This document shows, one piece after another, positions 1 through 12,485 of a stretch of DNA of 64,000 nt; position 1 is the stretch's first letter, and every line of letters starts with the position of its first letter. The notes beneath the pieces are model-generated. The model was not told the origin of the DNA. It worked only from the letters and a program-made list of their open reading frames with translations, and did not search any database. A program made the translations under genes and the position numbers. Origin of the DNA: Ophthalmolycus amberensis (lineage: Eukaryota > Chordata > Actinopteri > Perciformes > Zoarcidae). The stretch spans positions 488,501 through 552,500 of the forward strand of contig JAFEUB010000915.1 in the NCBI GenBank assembly GCA_024529925.1, given 5' to 3'.

Positions 1-1240
1 TTCTGAGCTGCACCAGCTCTCACGCAAAAAGCACAGCGTCGTAGTTTCTGCAAACCATGGATACGGTAAATGTCGACGTTTTTTCGCATTTGGTCAGAGC
101 ATGTGACATAGTATGTTGAGCAGGCCTGTTGTTTTTGTTTTGGTCCAATTAAATGAACGCTAAAACTGGTGCTTATTTTAAAAGATGAAAAAGGTTTCCA
201 AGCCTGACAACACAACGTGAATAAATTAGGAAGGAATAGAGTCTGAAAGAAAGAGAGAATGACAAAGAGTGTCTTTGTTACACTTAAACCACGAAAGCAA
301 ATTGAATTAACTCAGAGCAAGAGAACAAGATGAGATTCAACAGTGACAACACTGCAGGAGAGATGTAATTACATCTAATTACCTTTGAATTTAAACATTT
401 AAAACGTCCCTGCTACTTCTTAAACGCAACCTCCCCAATCTCAAGGTTAATTAAGATTATTGTGATTTAGTGCTCCTGGACTCAAACACTTTACTCAAGG
501 ATGTAATGATCGTGCAAAACACAGTGTGATTGTGTGGTACATCCCCTCTTCAGTCTCACTTTATTTCCTTTGTTTCCTTCCATCATGTCGATCAAAACAA
601 TGTCAGTTTCTTCCAGTGTTGTAGGACTCAAGATCAGTCGGAGAGCGATTTCAAGACCCCTTTTTGAAGGTCTCTTCTTGGAATCTTACCTCGGTCTGAG
701 ATAAAGAGCAATCAGGACTACAACTGCAGCAACTTTTTGAGATATTGTGCAAGCAATATCCGATAACAGACACTCAGGGTAAGCCAATCAGTGGCAAGAG
801 AGGGGCGGGTCATGCTAATGCCATAGCAGTAAATAATCGTACATAATTAGGAATGTGCTTCTGCTTGTTGTATTTTCAGAGCCACGGGCCTTTCGGAACA
901 ATGGCCGTTAGTTTTGGGGATAACAGGCTGCCGGACAAATGGGCTTTGAGTTTAATGGGACATTTGACAGACTATTGGGGTTTTGAAATAATGAGCCGTC
1001 TAAACAATGGCATGGCACCGGCGGAAGTACTGATCTGAGGGAACAATCAGCAATACCTTTTGATTATTTTAGCAACACTTATACATCACACATATGCAGT
1101 ATATATGGCAATACAAGAGGTGGATGAGGAGTAATCTTCAATTGTTTTCTCTGAGTGTTTTTATGGAAATGTGTATCTTTCAGATCAATTTGAGGAGCCA
1201 GTGGTTTGTGTGTTCCACATTTTATTGAAAGTGTGCCATG
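1..1240. other. Unannotated AT-rich stretch
   Basis: No gene, RNA or recognisable mobile element is seen here. Open frames are short and lack codon bias. A 61-codon frame at 853-1038 follows a TTTTCAG acceptor-like site but has no family resemblance and was not called. Confidence 0.5.
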
Positions 1241-1254
1241 CATTGTGGGATTCA

Positions 1255-1415
1255 TACTGGTTTGGTCTTGCCCTGCATTGGTCTTGGTCTTGACTTGGTC
1301 TCCCCCCCATCAAAGTCTTAGTCTTGTCTCGGTCTCAAAACACTGGTCTTGTTTTGGTCTTGTCCTGGTCTTGTCCTGGTCTTGGTCTCAACCCCTTATG
1401 GTCCTGGTCATGACT
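1255..1415 (+). repeat. Degenerate GGTCTTG tandem repeat
   Basis: The motif TTGGTCTTG and variants (GGTCTTGTCCT, GGTCTTGACTT) recur about a dozen times in 160 bp. Such GGTCTTG-rich blocks are common in teleost genomes as dispersed low-complexity or subterminal transposon sequence. No terminal repeats or target duplications were found around it, so the class is unknown. Confidence 0.6.
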
Positions 1416-1419
1416 TGGG

Positions 1420-3511
1420 AGGCTTTCACATCAGGGACCCAGGCCTGGATCCGAATACACTTGACCCTCAAAGCCCTGTTTTGTTTGATAAATGTGAACA
1501 CTGTGTACCATCCTCTCGCACAGTTCGTTGATCCGTGCCCCGGGTCCACTTGAAAAGGTGGTCAGGAGTATGGTTCCTGGGTGTAAAACCAACTGTACCA
1601 AAACACCGACGTCGTCCCTGTTTAGATGGTCTTGACTACATGAGCAACATGAGTGCATAGTAATGGGGCAAGGGGAGCCTCAATTTCAGTCAAAAGGTGA
1701 AAACGTCGTGTCCAGTGATTTTACTTAAAGGAACGGTTCAGCTCAAAACGAAAAAGTAAATTGAAGGCATTTGTCGGCTACAGTAGTTCAACAAATCCTC
1801 ATCAGTGGAGGATATCTTTGGGATAATGAGCCTCTTTTTGTCTTGGTTTCTAGAACAGCAGGATGTAGAGGTCAGCCAGAGGGCTGCAGAGCGTCAGTTA
1901 AAGCCACAGTGTCTGTCCCGTTATTGGCTGGGAGACTCATTTTTCCTACCGTTAACCAACACCACCAAGTATTAATATTGATATCTTTTTGTGCCACAGA
2001 GCCCCATTATGCTCTGAAAACGGTTAAAAACACATCCACAGCGCCTGTTGCACCGGCTGACATGTTCCGAAATTATTATGGACACACGCATTGTCGTTAT
2101 TTCGACTCAACCCCACAAACACTGGCAGCAGAGCTGTTGTCATATAAACTAACTGCAATGATGATCACAATCATGAATTCTGCTGGAAAGCCTCCCATAT
2201 TCCACATACTGCACACACACACACACACAGAAAACAAGACGCAAACACCTCAAAGACGCACAAACAAAGAGATGATGAATGCACAAAATAATCTGGCAAA
2301 AAAGTAAACAAATAACAGAGTTTTAGGCTCTGTGCCACTGACTAATGGCCCTATCAGTCACCCACAAACTGCAGGAGTAGCTCTGTACTTCAGAGCCAAT
2401 GACAAACTTGCTTTAACTTTCTTCTCTAGACACGATACGCTGCAATAATTCTTTAACAATAATAAAGTTTTGCACTGTTTGTGTGAACATGTTAAAGGCT
2501 CAAGACACGAGATTGGGAGCATTTTGACTGCCTCTCAACGGCTCTCAACATGGCGACGACAGGCAAAAGCCTTTCCCCTCAGTCCTGCAAAACAGAGAGC
2601 AGGGCAGATGAAGAATAGAACGATTCCTCATTCCAGGTGCTCACATGGGTGGCTCGAGTCGAGAGAATCAAAGTGAAATCCAGAATTCAAGGGTATCCAA
2701 AAAACCCAGCCAAGAAAAGAAAAGAATGAAATGAGGGGCCGATGTTTTAATAGTTGACTGAACTCTTACTTGCTCAAATAGCTCAAGTACATCAAGTACA
2801 AGTAATATTTAATATCACTCCATGATTTCAGTGTCTGCCGTTCTTTCAACATGCTCCGTTTGCCATCAGTACAGTGAAGGAGGCGGGACTTGCGTTGTTT
2901 TACACCTATGGCAATCAATTATTCCACCGCCAACCAATAAGCTTGTTGTCAAGTTTTTCTGATGCAAAATTAGACCTCTGTGGTAAACAAAATGATAAAT
3001 TACATACAGAATGAAAGGAGAGTAAAATAAAAGATGATCAGTAAATGGAGATAATTCTAAATCTTATGGTAACTATGTTCCAACGAGTTCGACTCATAAA
3101 ATGAATAATAATAATAAATGAAAAGAAAAAATCTAAAAACGAAGGCTGAATCACAAACAAATGCATAAATTATGAAAGTGAACTTGTGATGTTCTTCCAC
3201 TTGTAAGCCAGATCTTAAATCTCCATTAAGATGTCGGAAACTCACCTGACCTGTCTTAAAGCAGCTCGAGACTCTTCATCTTGCTCTCAAAGTGCACCAC
3301 GTTGATGCATTTCTACTTTTAAAATTTACAGAATCATCTTCCTTAATGCATGTTTTTCAAAGTCAGCGAGTGATGGTGTTAAATAATCACGATCTCCATA
3401 TTTACCAAATGAGTTGTGCCAGCCTACTGTCACTTTTTTTGCAATTAAGGGAGACGCAAGAGAACGAAGATAAGCAATGGAGGAGCACAAAGCTCACACA
3501 CTGTTTGCGCT

Positions 3512-3552
<41 letters not shown>

Positions 3553-4510
3553 AGTCTCATCACCCGCTGGACTTCCACAGGAGAATATAGATGTAGAGCA
3601 GAGCAGCGTTTGAGAATTTCCCCCGAGGCGGAACTAAACGGTCTCTTTGCCGCTGCCCATTTTCCCTCTGCTGTAAAAGACATCGTTTTAATGACACACT
3701 GGACTGGATCAACAGACACACTACAATAAGATGACGGCAGCCTCTGGAGGCTTTGTGGCCGTGTATCATAAATCTCCCGGCAAAACACAGCTTGTGCAAT
3801 CACGGAGGTCCAGAACAACCGGGCTGCAGACAGAGAGATCGCTGACGCAGCTTGTAGCGACACATCCATTCAGCTAATATTCTCAAAGTCCGAGGTTTGG
3901 TTTTGTCAAATGCAGCTTGATGAAACTCCTACAGTCTCCTGACGTCGTCCATCAATGTGTCCCTGCATCGAGTAGCACCCCAGATCTTCTCACTTTAAAA
4001 GAGTCCGTTCACATGCGTCATCAAACAAAGTTGGGATGAACAGAGAGAAAAACACATGTGACCAGTGATTGAATGGTGCTAAGCATGATGGGTAAACTGA
4101 CCTTCACATGTAACATTGGTGCTGTGTCCCTTTATCTCCACACGGAGGCCTCGGCTAACGACGGTTGTTGTTCTGAGTGATTATAAAGACGACAAATCAC
4201 TTTTTTCAAATGTGTTTGAATTACACAATTATTTGTTGAAAGACCCGGCTCGTCACAGTGATCTGTGGCCGAGCAGGAATCAAGCTTTAGTGGAAATCGT
4301 GTCACTAAGTTGAATTACCGTTGACTTTAGTGCTTCAATGATGTTTTCTATGATCAGCAGCTTTAACCTCAACTAACAGAAGCAAAGAAAAAAAAGTCAG
4401 TTCTTGATTAAAAACAAACAAACAAACACAAGGATCCTAGAAAACCAGCAAGCTCATTCATTTTGGCATGGACCCCTTACCTCAACGGAAACAGCTTTTC
4501 TTTCATTATG
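1420..4510. other. Non-coding stretch with short CA/GT arrays
   Basis: Mostly unique sequence without a gene. It contains (CA)9 at 2212-2229 and a GT array at 3514-3550. A 178-codon open frame at 1771-2307 uses a TTG start, shows no codon bias and runs into the CA repeat, so it is treated as chance. Another open patch at 3600-3865 is open on both strands and is not recognisable. Confidence 0.5.
3514..3550 (+). repeat. (GT)n microsatellite
   Basis: About 18 uninterrupted TG units. Pure arrays of this length are usually polymorphic in fish. Confidence 0.95.
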
Positions 4511-4511
4511 G

Positions 4512-4514
<3 letters not shown>

Positions 4515-4549
<35 letters not shown>
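4515..4549 (+). repeat. (CA)n microsatellite
   Basis: About 17 uninterrupted CA units. A strong acceptor-like site (TTTTCCTCCTGCAG, ending 4592) lies 40 bp downstream. Confidence 0.95.
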
Positions 4550-4551
<2 letters not shown>

Positions 4552-5011
4552 CAATCCCTTACTTAATCCATCCTGCTGCTTTTCCTCCTGCAGAACATCC
4601 CCCGTCCTCCTCTCCTGACTCGGTGTCACACCCCCAGCTTCTCTCCTCCTCCTCTGCTTACCTTCATGAACCTCAGCCCGAGGATTCTGCTGACACCCTC
4701 AAGTTCCTGATTCATCCTCGTGGAGAATGACCAAAGACAATCGCACATCCTGGATCGACCTGGTGCTCTGCCACGTCTTCACTCTCTCTAGTGTTTGTAA
4801 CGCTGTTAGCCTTTGTCAGACTTTGGTCAGACGCTTGTTGTCCGTTCAGAATCAGGAAGTCAAGTACAACACTTATCTGTGTGCCTTTTTAACAGTCAGT
4901 GGTCGGCGTCGTTAGCTCACGTTAAAGACCACAAAACAGGGCAGAAGTCTTGCTGTAGTCGTGGACTCGGACGTAGATTTCAGCATGCACAAAATCAGTT
5001 GAAGAACATTT

Positions 5012-5150
5012 CAAGAGTTAAAGGGATAGGTCGAGTCTTTTAAAGAAGAGTTGTATGAGGTATTTATCCGTAGTCAGTGTAACACCAACAGTAGGTGACG
5101 TTCTGCCCTGAGTTTGGAGAAACAGACACGAGTACCGGTACTCGTACAGT
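5012..5150 (+). repeat. Old interspersed repeat, family D
   Basis: Begins with AAAGGGATAGGTCGAG and continues TTGTATGAGGTATTTATCC, then GTAGTCAGTGTAACACC and GTTTGGAGAAACAGAC. This order of motifs is a dispersed teleost repeat I recognise in general form. Only one copy is seen in the window. Boundaries are approximate and no coding capacity is present. Confidence 0.6.
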
Positions 5151-5900
5151 AGACTTGAGTCCATCTTCCTTTCTTCTCTCCACTCTGTACGTCTCCATCC
5201 TTCACACTCGTTCCCTTTCCTCCATCATGTTGTTTGGCTTGCATGTTTCAAGAGCTTCCTCTCGCTCATGGATCTCTTCCTCCCTCTCATGAGTGTTGTT
5301 CAGGAACGACGAATGTCACCTGATGGAATCAGATGCTTCTCGTCCCTCCTGTTTGACTCACATGTTGTTCATCTTATCTCCTATATCTTCTCCTTGTATT
5401 TCTGCTTCCTCTCCATCTCGATATTTAGTCTTTTCTGTCATTACAACATTAAGAAGTCTTTTCTTTTGCCATTTATTTATTTTATTCACATTTTATATTT
5501 AAAAAAAGACTTGTATGTATGTATATATTGTCCCTGACCGTGACATTCAATTGATATTAGACTTATTAAGGGCTATTTTAATGGAAATTTATCCGAATGC
5601 ATTTAAAACACATTGATATTGATGAAAATTGATGGAAAAAAAACAACTGTCATAGTTATCCTGAAGACAGCAGACAGATGCACAAACACACACACACACG
5701 TGAACAATTGCACACATCTATGATCAACACACACATACATACTTTGGAAGCCTCTGGCTGCCACGGCAACCTTCCAGCGAGCAGATTTATCCAAGTAAAC
5801 AGTGAGCCAGGGCTGTAATTGTGTGTGTGTGTGTTTGTGAGTACCAAACAGACACACCTGTCATTAGTAGCGCCAACCAGACGCCTGACAAAAGCCAGCA
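5151..5900. other. Pyrimidine-rich stretch
   Basis: 5160-5480 is rich in TCC/CTTC on the plus strand, then AT-rich. Short CA/GT arrays lie at 5686-5699 and 5819-5834. No gene is supported. Confidence 0.5.
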
Positions 5901-6006
5901 TCTCTCTCTCTCGCTCTCTCTCACTCTCTCACACACACACACACGCACACACGCACACACACACGCACGCACGCACGCACGCACGCACGCACACACACAC
6001 AGACAC
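5901..6006 (+). repeat. Compound microsatellite (TC)n(AC)n(GCAC)n(AC)n
   Basis: A TC block (5901-5930) passes into AC, then into a run of about 8 GCAC units (5963-5992) and back to AC. The GCAC tetramer looks like a mutated AC unit that was then amplified. Open frames here are repeat artefacts. Confidence 0.95.
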
Positions 6007-6941
6007 AGAGGATAGTACTTGAACCTTGAACCACTGATTCTTTTTCTTGGGGCAATTTCAACCTTTCACTTTTTGTTCTGTGATTTTAAACGTGCAAATA
6101 AAACTTCATCCACCCACTACTTTACTGAGGTGAGCGCGGTATAACGTTTCTAAATGTCTTCCTTGTTTGTTGGATGGAGGATTTTGAATTGAGCTTTCAA
6201 TGTTTTTTCTCACATTTTATGACTTTATCACTCCAAAGAAATTCAGAAAATGTGATGATATAAATGTAATTTATGGTGCCGGTAGATTTGCCCCGTTAAT
6301 GCAGGTGCATGTGGAAGAGTAAACCGTTTTTATCGCAGTGAAAATGTAGTTAAAAAACAAATGACGTTTGAAGCAGAATATTTCTTTCGATAAAAACATG
6401 GTGTGAATTTTGGAAATGGTCTACGTTTTTTCAATAAAGTTAGACTTTTGGACTATGCACCAAGATAATTACAGAGTTTGTGTGTTTGAGAGAGCAAGGG
6501 GAAGAAAGGTGGAAGGGAAGATTTCTGTAAGTTAATAATAATAATTTGAGGTTATGATTGTATCTTCGAACAATAACTGTGAGCTGTTCATCATCTGTGC
6601 TTCTTTCTGTCTCTGTCAAATACCTGTTCATTTTGTAAACCAATCGACTGTCTGCCTGAATGAACACCAATGCCATTGTGATAGCCAATTTGTTTACTGT
6701 TCCACCGTTAAAAAGATTTGCATCAGATTTTCCTCCAGTCTTGCTGCATATAGGAGAAGTTGGCTCTTTAGAGTTCGGCAACAAACCTACTTGGTTTGGT
6801 TGAAATAAACCCTTACTGCCTGAACCTAACCGTAAACTAAGCATTCACGCGGCAATGTAATGATTTACATTATAACTACAAGCATGTAGTACCCAAAAGG
6901 AAGGCAAACCTCCACACTGACTTATAGATTTATATCCCCAC

Positions 6942-6942
<1 letters not shown>

Positions 6943-6997
<55 letters not shown>
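6943..6997 (+). repeat. (AC)n microsatellite
   Basis: About 27 uninterrupted AC units, one of the longer pure CA arrays in the window. Its flanks (6007-6942 and 6998-7850) are AT-rich and hold no supported gene. Confidence 0.97.
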
Positions 6998-7858
6998 AAA
7001 AGGCTCCTGATGTGTCTGCAGCCTGAGGATCAGTTTGGCAGTCGATCCATAATCAGTTAAACACTATCCCCAAAAAGCCAGTTTAGTGATTTACTTAAAA
7101 ATACATTTCATTGTCACCCACATAAAAAATCTTAATGAACAATGATTATAAAACTTGACCCCCACTACAGCTGCAACATCCAACGAGGGAAATAAATGTA
7201 CGGAAGTCTCTCAACGCTTCCCACCTGCCCCTCCCCGTCTGTCCCTTCCCATCGGTTCCCATTAGAGACGGAAATCTTACAAAACATGGCAATCGCAAAC
7301 AAATAGTTTCATTTAACAAATTCATTTCACAAATTCATTCCAAAATAGCAAGTGGTAAACTGAGCCCAGGAGGTGAACTGTTGTTTATAAGCCAACTGCC
7401 ACCATCCTGTCACCCGTTGGGAACAATAACGTTCAGATCTGGGCAAAGAGGAAGAAGCCTGTGTGGAGCCGATGGGGATTCATTTGAGAAGGTTGTCATG
7501 AAGATATGAATGAAGACATTACAAGATATTTGTTTTTCTGATACCTGATATACATGTACATGATGGAAAAAGAGTCACTTCGGACACAGGCTCATTCATT
7601 CATGCTTTGTGTGTCCAGAGCAAGGAGACAGTTCTCAAAATGTGTTAGCATTATAAAATGATTGAAGGAATAAACATGCTGTCCTGAACCCTGTGTACTT
7701 TCCACCTAAATTTGAGATTTGTTTCTTTCTACGTGCAACAGCTGTTTTGTTTTGGTGCGACTCCCCTGAATGTAAAATTCATCCTAAATCCTTCAACTGC
7801 TGCACAGAATCCATATATTTTATCGTTTTCTTAATGGATTGCTTCGTGGCAAAACTAA

Positions 7859-7878
7859 CCCCCCCCCCCCCCCCCCCC
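7859..7878 (+). repeat. Poly-C run of 20
   Basis: Twenty consecutive C between ACTAA and GTCACTG. It is followed by a GC-richer patch (7880-8060) that holds no clear exon. Confidence 0.95.
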
Positions 7879-7879
7879 G

Positions 7880-8690
7880 TCACTGTGTGGCCCTCACAAA
7901 CAGCAGCAGCTCTCTCCGCGACTCTTTCTTCGAGCTCTCTTCAAAAGAAAGGCGGCGGAGCTAATTACTCCCACGAGTGGAGCCCCGCCGTCGAGTGCAA
8001 CGCGTGAAGCGTAGATTTTCAGCTCTCTTTTCATCTGTGACTCGGTAAAGGCCGCTCGCTCCTTCAACTCACTTGACCTCCTCCCTTGAACTCATAGTTC
8101 GCTGTACTGCGTTATTAATTCATTTTTTTTCACATCTCAGCCTGCACACCTCTGCAGAAGCTCGGCAGCAATCAGCCTCCAACGCTATCTGTTCCGCAGA
8201 TCCACCGTCTCCACCAGGACCCAGGCTCTTTACCAGCTCCCTGACAGCAGAAAGAGGGGATTTCATCACAGCCAGGCCTGGTTTGTCGTGTTTAAAGAGT
8301 GTTAGCCTCAGCAGGTTGGCCCTAATGAATTCAGCCTTCATCTGCTATGCAGTATACTGTATAGAGCGGAGGTTTTTGCTGAAGCAGTCCTGCATTAGTG
8401 CTGTTTGAACTTTTTAATTTATCTCCTTGCTTTCGAGTACGGACATTTCCAAACCTTCCGGCTTGAGAACCAAAACAAATAAGAAGTCCTATGTGTATAT
8501 AGCAATCCAATGAATAAGGGAGAGGGGAAACCACACCAAACTGCAATCACTATTTTGCAATAATATTTAGCAAAAGCTTAGATTATGGCTTTTATACACA
8601 CAAGATCAAGTTAGAAAACTACACATTTACAACAATGACCCTGATTTTGAAATACAAAGATATTTATCAGATAGAGAGGGTCAAACAAAC
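7880..8690. other. GC-richer unassigned patch
   Basis: 7880-8060 and 8130-8260 are richer in CpG and CTC than the surroundings. CACACCTCTGCAG ends at 8158 and is an acceptor-like site, but the frame after it closes after 28 codons. It may be an untranslated exon, a regulatory element or an old repeat. No function is assigned. Confidence 0.3.
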
Positions 8691-8694
8691 ATAT

Positions 8695-8835
8695 ACCACG
8701 AGTTGTATTATCACAGGGTTGGTGGTTCGATCCCCAGCTCCTCCCAAGACACTGGCCCCCAGGTTCCTCAGCTGTCGGTATGTGAAGGGTCAATGAGATG
8801 CATATTGTAAAGCACTTTTGTGTTGAAAGTTGCAC
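8695..8835 (+). repeat. SINE-like repeat with tRNA B-box motif
   Basis: Contains GGTTCGATCC at 8724-8733, a perfect match to a pol III B-box. It is followed by CCAAGACACTGGCCCCCAGG and, near the end, GTAAAGCACTTTTGTG. The order resembles a widespread teleost short repeat (ggttcgatccc, aagacactgaaccc, aaagcgctttgagtggt). The A-box part is not recognisable, so this is a degenerate copy and not a tRNA gene. A related copy lies at 54460-54600 and a tail fragment near 28080-28101. Confidence 0.55.
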
Positions 8836-9582
8836 TTTGTTGACTAAACCTAACCAATTGTTTCACAATGTTCCCATGTGGCATTGTGCGAGATACAAGG
8901 CTTATATAAAATGTGTTTATGAAAAGTACATTTGGTTGATTGCAAAGGAGGAGTAATAGATTCTAGGTCTTTCCTTTTTATTTAAATTGTTTTACAATCA
9001 TGCACATCTAGACAACAATGAAAAAAAAAATACACTTTAGGATCACTCTATTCTGTATTTTTGTTTTACCTATAAGAAATACCTGGGACATCACATCCTT
9101 TTTAGTTGCTAAGTATGGGACGACACTGGAATTGATGGGCAAATGTGATTGTACTTTTACAATACACATAGAAACCCAACCCACAATGCACAGGTAGTTC
9201 TGGGCTGGTGGACAATCATCTCAACCTCAGTTCTATCTGTCTCCAAAGGTTACCTATAATCCTGAGAGTATATGTGGTGACTGACAGTATGGGATATGAT
9301 GCTTTTACATCATGACACAGCCGGAGGATTTGTTCAGAGGAGCGCTGGTTTAGCTCTGCTGCTCCCTTTGAGCTGTAAATAAGGTGTAGACTGACCAACA
9401 GTCCAGCTCTGCGAACATCATCCCCGTGGCTGGTAAAAAGTCAACTCAAGGGGGTCATTAGTAGGAATAATAAAGACACTAAAAACAATATTAAAAGGTA
9501 AACTGCCTTGAATGAGGTTTAGCTACTTGCCTGCAAAAAGAATGACAAAATAACTTAAGTTTCAACATGATGTAATGGTGGT
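8836..9582. other. Unannotated flank of the hAT element
   Basis: AT-rich unique-looking sequence. No gene, RNA or repeat is recognised. Confidence 0.5.
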
Positions 9583-11231
9583 GTAGACACCAGTGGTGTA
9601 TAAAGTACTCAAAAGCCATACTTGAGTAAAAGTAAAGATACCTTACTGGAAAACTACTCCAGTAAAAGTAAAAAGTCACCTATTAGAATACTACTTGAGT
9701 AAAAGTCTTAAAGTATCTGATATTTATTGTACTTAAGTACAAAAGTACTTAAGTATCAAAAGTAATTTTCTGATATTAAATGTACATCATAACCTGAACA
9801 TTAAATGAACATCATAACCTGTTCATTGAAAGTAAAAGTACAAGTAAATGCTGTTAATAAAAAAGCAAAGGGTCAGAATTTTGAGAATTATGAAGTTTAT
9901 TTTTTTAAGTGCTGTGGCTCCATGACCAAGGACATGGAGCTGTGTTGAACATAATTGGGTTGGCTGTGATCCATGCAGGAGCAACAATGTTCAACATAAT
10001 ATATTATACATAAGTGTACTTTTGCATCTACTATGAACTTATCATCATAATTCTCAGAAAAGCAATATGACACGATGAAGGAGTTGTAACAGTGCGTTTA
10101 TAAGTCTGCTCATTCAGACTACAGGATGTAGAGGGCAAATGCATAATATTATGTTCAGCAGAACATATCCACTTGATGCATCAGGTCAGTGTTGTGAGAA
10201 AGGACACCTGCCTTGTAAACTCCTATGGGCCTGATTTGAACACAATAGGCAAAGGTTTTGCTCAAGCTGAATCTGCAATTGGGCGACTGCTACCATCATA
10301 ACTCCATCTGATCATCCACAACATGACTCAAATATCAAAACATGATCAATACTAAAGCAGCAACCCAGTCATTCCTTGAAACTGAAAAATGTCCTGTTCA
10401 TCTTCAAAAAAAGTTGGTTTTCAAAATTGCGAGAATTCAGTCTCGCTCTTCTTGGGCTGAAGACTAGTCCTGCGATGCTAAATAGCCTTTCACAGGCCGC
10501 TGAGGCAGGTAGAGGTGTGTTCAGCGTCACAGACAGCTTGCGCACAGCTGGGAAGGATTTCCCTAATGCTAAAGCTAATGCTAACACTCGCGGCTCCTGT
10601 CAATCCTATGGTGTGGTGGCTAGCTAACGTTAAATTAGCTAACGTTAGCCAACTAGTGCTGCACAACTGTCAACACTTCCTCATCTCACTAACTCGCTAG
10701 CGATCCACTGGTGTTGGTCTTCGTCACCACCGTAGATTGTTGCGGGAGTAGCAGGTGCTTCCATTTCTGCTTCCATCATGAAATCAGTCATCGTAGAGTG
10801 GAATTCTACTCAGGTAGTCGCCCGCTAGCTTATAGCATGTAGCATCCTGGGCATCACTGGGAATCAAAACACCGCGGCTTTGAGAGCACTTGTTTGCAAT
10901 TGTGCATTAACGTGATTAACCAATGATTTAACTTGCAAGCTCGGACCACTGATTCACCAAACCTGCTTGCTTGCAGTCTGTGTTCCACCACAGTCCCCGA
11001 CGCTGGTCTCGTGATTCATTTTGTTTCTAAAGATAGATTTGATTTGAAACGAAGGTTTCAGGGGAAATGTATCGGAGTAAAAGTATCAGTTTTCTTTGCA
11101 AAATGTAGTGAAGTAAAAGTAAAAGTAAACAGAAATATAAGTAGTAAAGTAAAGTACAGATACCCAAAAAAACTACTTAAGTACAGTAACAAAGTATTTC
11201 TACTTCGTTACTATACACCACTGGTAGACAC
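9583..11231 (-). mobile_element. Tol2-like hAT DNA transposon with 8-bp TSD
   Basis: The element runs from CAGTGGTGTATA at 9591 to the inverse TATACACCACTG ending at 11223 (1,633 bp), a 12-bp perfect terminal inverted repeat. It is flanked on both sides by the identical octamer GTAGACAC (9583-9590 and 11224-11231), the 8-bp target duplication typical of hAT transposons. Both subterminal regions are rich in AAGTA/TACTT motifs (AAAAGTAAAAGTA, ACTTAAGTACAG), as in the Tol2 group. Inside, on the minus strand, a relic of the transposase C-terminus survives at 10369-10587. Full-length autonomous relatives are several kb long, so this is an internally deleted, non-autonomous copy. The perfect duplication argues for fairly recent insertion. 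The strand given is that of the transposase relic. Confidence 0.93.
10369..10587 (-). pseudogene. hAT transposase C-terminal (hATC dimerisation) relic
   Basis: The 72-codon frame encodes the hallmark of the hAT C-terminal dimerisation domain: CERLFSIAGLVFSPRRARL preceded by TPLPASAA and followed by ENQLFLKMN. This is the usual order (P-A-S-A-A-CERLFS-G, then S-P-R-R-L and F-L-K-N). Only this terminal module is left. The catalytic core with its DDE residues and the N-terminal zinc finger are absent or unrecognisable, so it cannot be an active transposase. Further upstream on the same strand, around 10690-10800, a short frame begins MTDFMMEAEMEAP and may be the remains of the first exon. The apparent start at 10587 is arbitrary. 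Confidence 0.85.
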
Positions 11232-12485
11232 ACACCTGTTTTCGATGCATCCATCAGTGATCGGCTCATTAGCACCAGGTGGGGAGCCCTACCTGTGTGC
11301 AAGAAACCTGATCCACACGACAACAGCGGCACTGTTTGCACACGGCGGCCGCGGTGAGAGCTGTATGATGGGAAATATCATCAAGTCCAAATCAATGCTT
11401 TCCTTATGTTTGGTGTGTGTCTGTGTTCAGAGGCTCAGAGCCGCCGGTGAGAGAGTACAGCTAAAGCCTCCCTCAGTCAGATCAAAGGCCCTGCTGCTTC
11501 TGAAAGAGCAGAGAGAATGCGAGAGACACACGAGCGCTTATCAGAGAGAGGGGCACTGCTGCTTGTATTAAAGATGGAAAGAAAAGAGGAAGGGGGGGGG
11601 GGGGAAAGACATTTCATCTGTATCCATCTAACCAAAGAAAAAGCCTCTCCGAGCACAACTAAAACTTCAACTTAACAATCAAACATGTAAATTATGGTAA
11701 GACGATGACAACATGACGCTTTCAACAATATTAGTGAGAGATATTCCAAAAACAGTAGATTTATGGAATAATAGTGCTGACATATCAGAGAGAATTAGAC
11801 AGAAAGGACTACAATAAGCATTTTAGAGCTACATTCATAATGTTATTTGTCAGTATTGTGAAAGAAGAGGCCATCCACAGGGAAGAGTTCGCAGTCAATC
11901 GTGTGTTTTTCTTTAACCCTGTTCATTTACTGTTATTTATATCATCTGGCTTGTTTACAACGTGTCGGATCCTCATTGCTTTATCATTGTGTCTTCAGAG
12001 CTCAGTAGTATCAGTAGGTTTGTGAATGAAATGGTTTCATAACCAATGATAATAGTGGCCCAAAATCTAGCAATTATCGTGATTAATTTGGTGATTGAGC
12101 AGTTTCCTTTCATACCTCTCTAAAATCTTTAATAGCTGCCAAATCAGATGTATAAAAGCAAATTTGAATGTTACCCCAGAGGTCGCTGCTACCAGTCGCT
12201 CTTGTCCTGTTTCATGTTGTGTGTCTGGTCACCCAGACGCATTAGGAGCCGATCGCCTGGTCTGACATTTGACGATCTCAAAAGATTAAAGAGCTTTGGT
12301 GTAGCCCGGTGAGGCAGTAACAGGGCTGTAGAGGCGGGCTGGAGGTCTGAGCAGAGTGTCAGGCTGTGTCTGGCATTTTCACTTCAGTCAGACACCAAAA
12401 GGTTGCTGGACTGAGAGTTCAACAGCAGAACCTCCAGGCAGAGAGCCGCACTTATCACACAGAGGCTTATTAAAGCCAGAGGACA
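11232..12485. other. Unassigned, with GC-rich patch and G13 run
   Basis: 11260-11370 is GC-rich and open on both strands, with a GCG/GTGAGA donor-like site on plus and a CAG/GTAGGG donor-like site on minus. Neither reading is recognisable. A run of 13 G lies at 11592-11604. The remainder is AT-rich without a gene. Confidence 0.35.

Noticed and set aside
1771..2307. 178-codon open frame on plus
   Set aside because: Non-ATG start, neutral codon use, runs through a CA array and has no family resemblance. A frame of this length is expected once or so by chance in 64 kb.
8695..8835. tRNA gene (perfect GGTTCGATCC)
   Set aside because: No A-box, no acceptor stem or cloverleaf. The surrounding sequence follows a known type of teleost short repeat.
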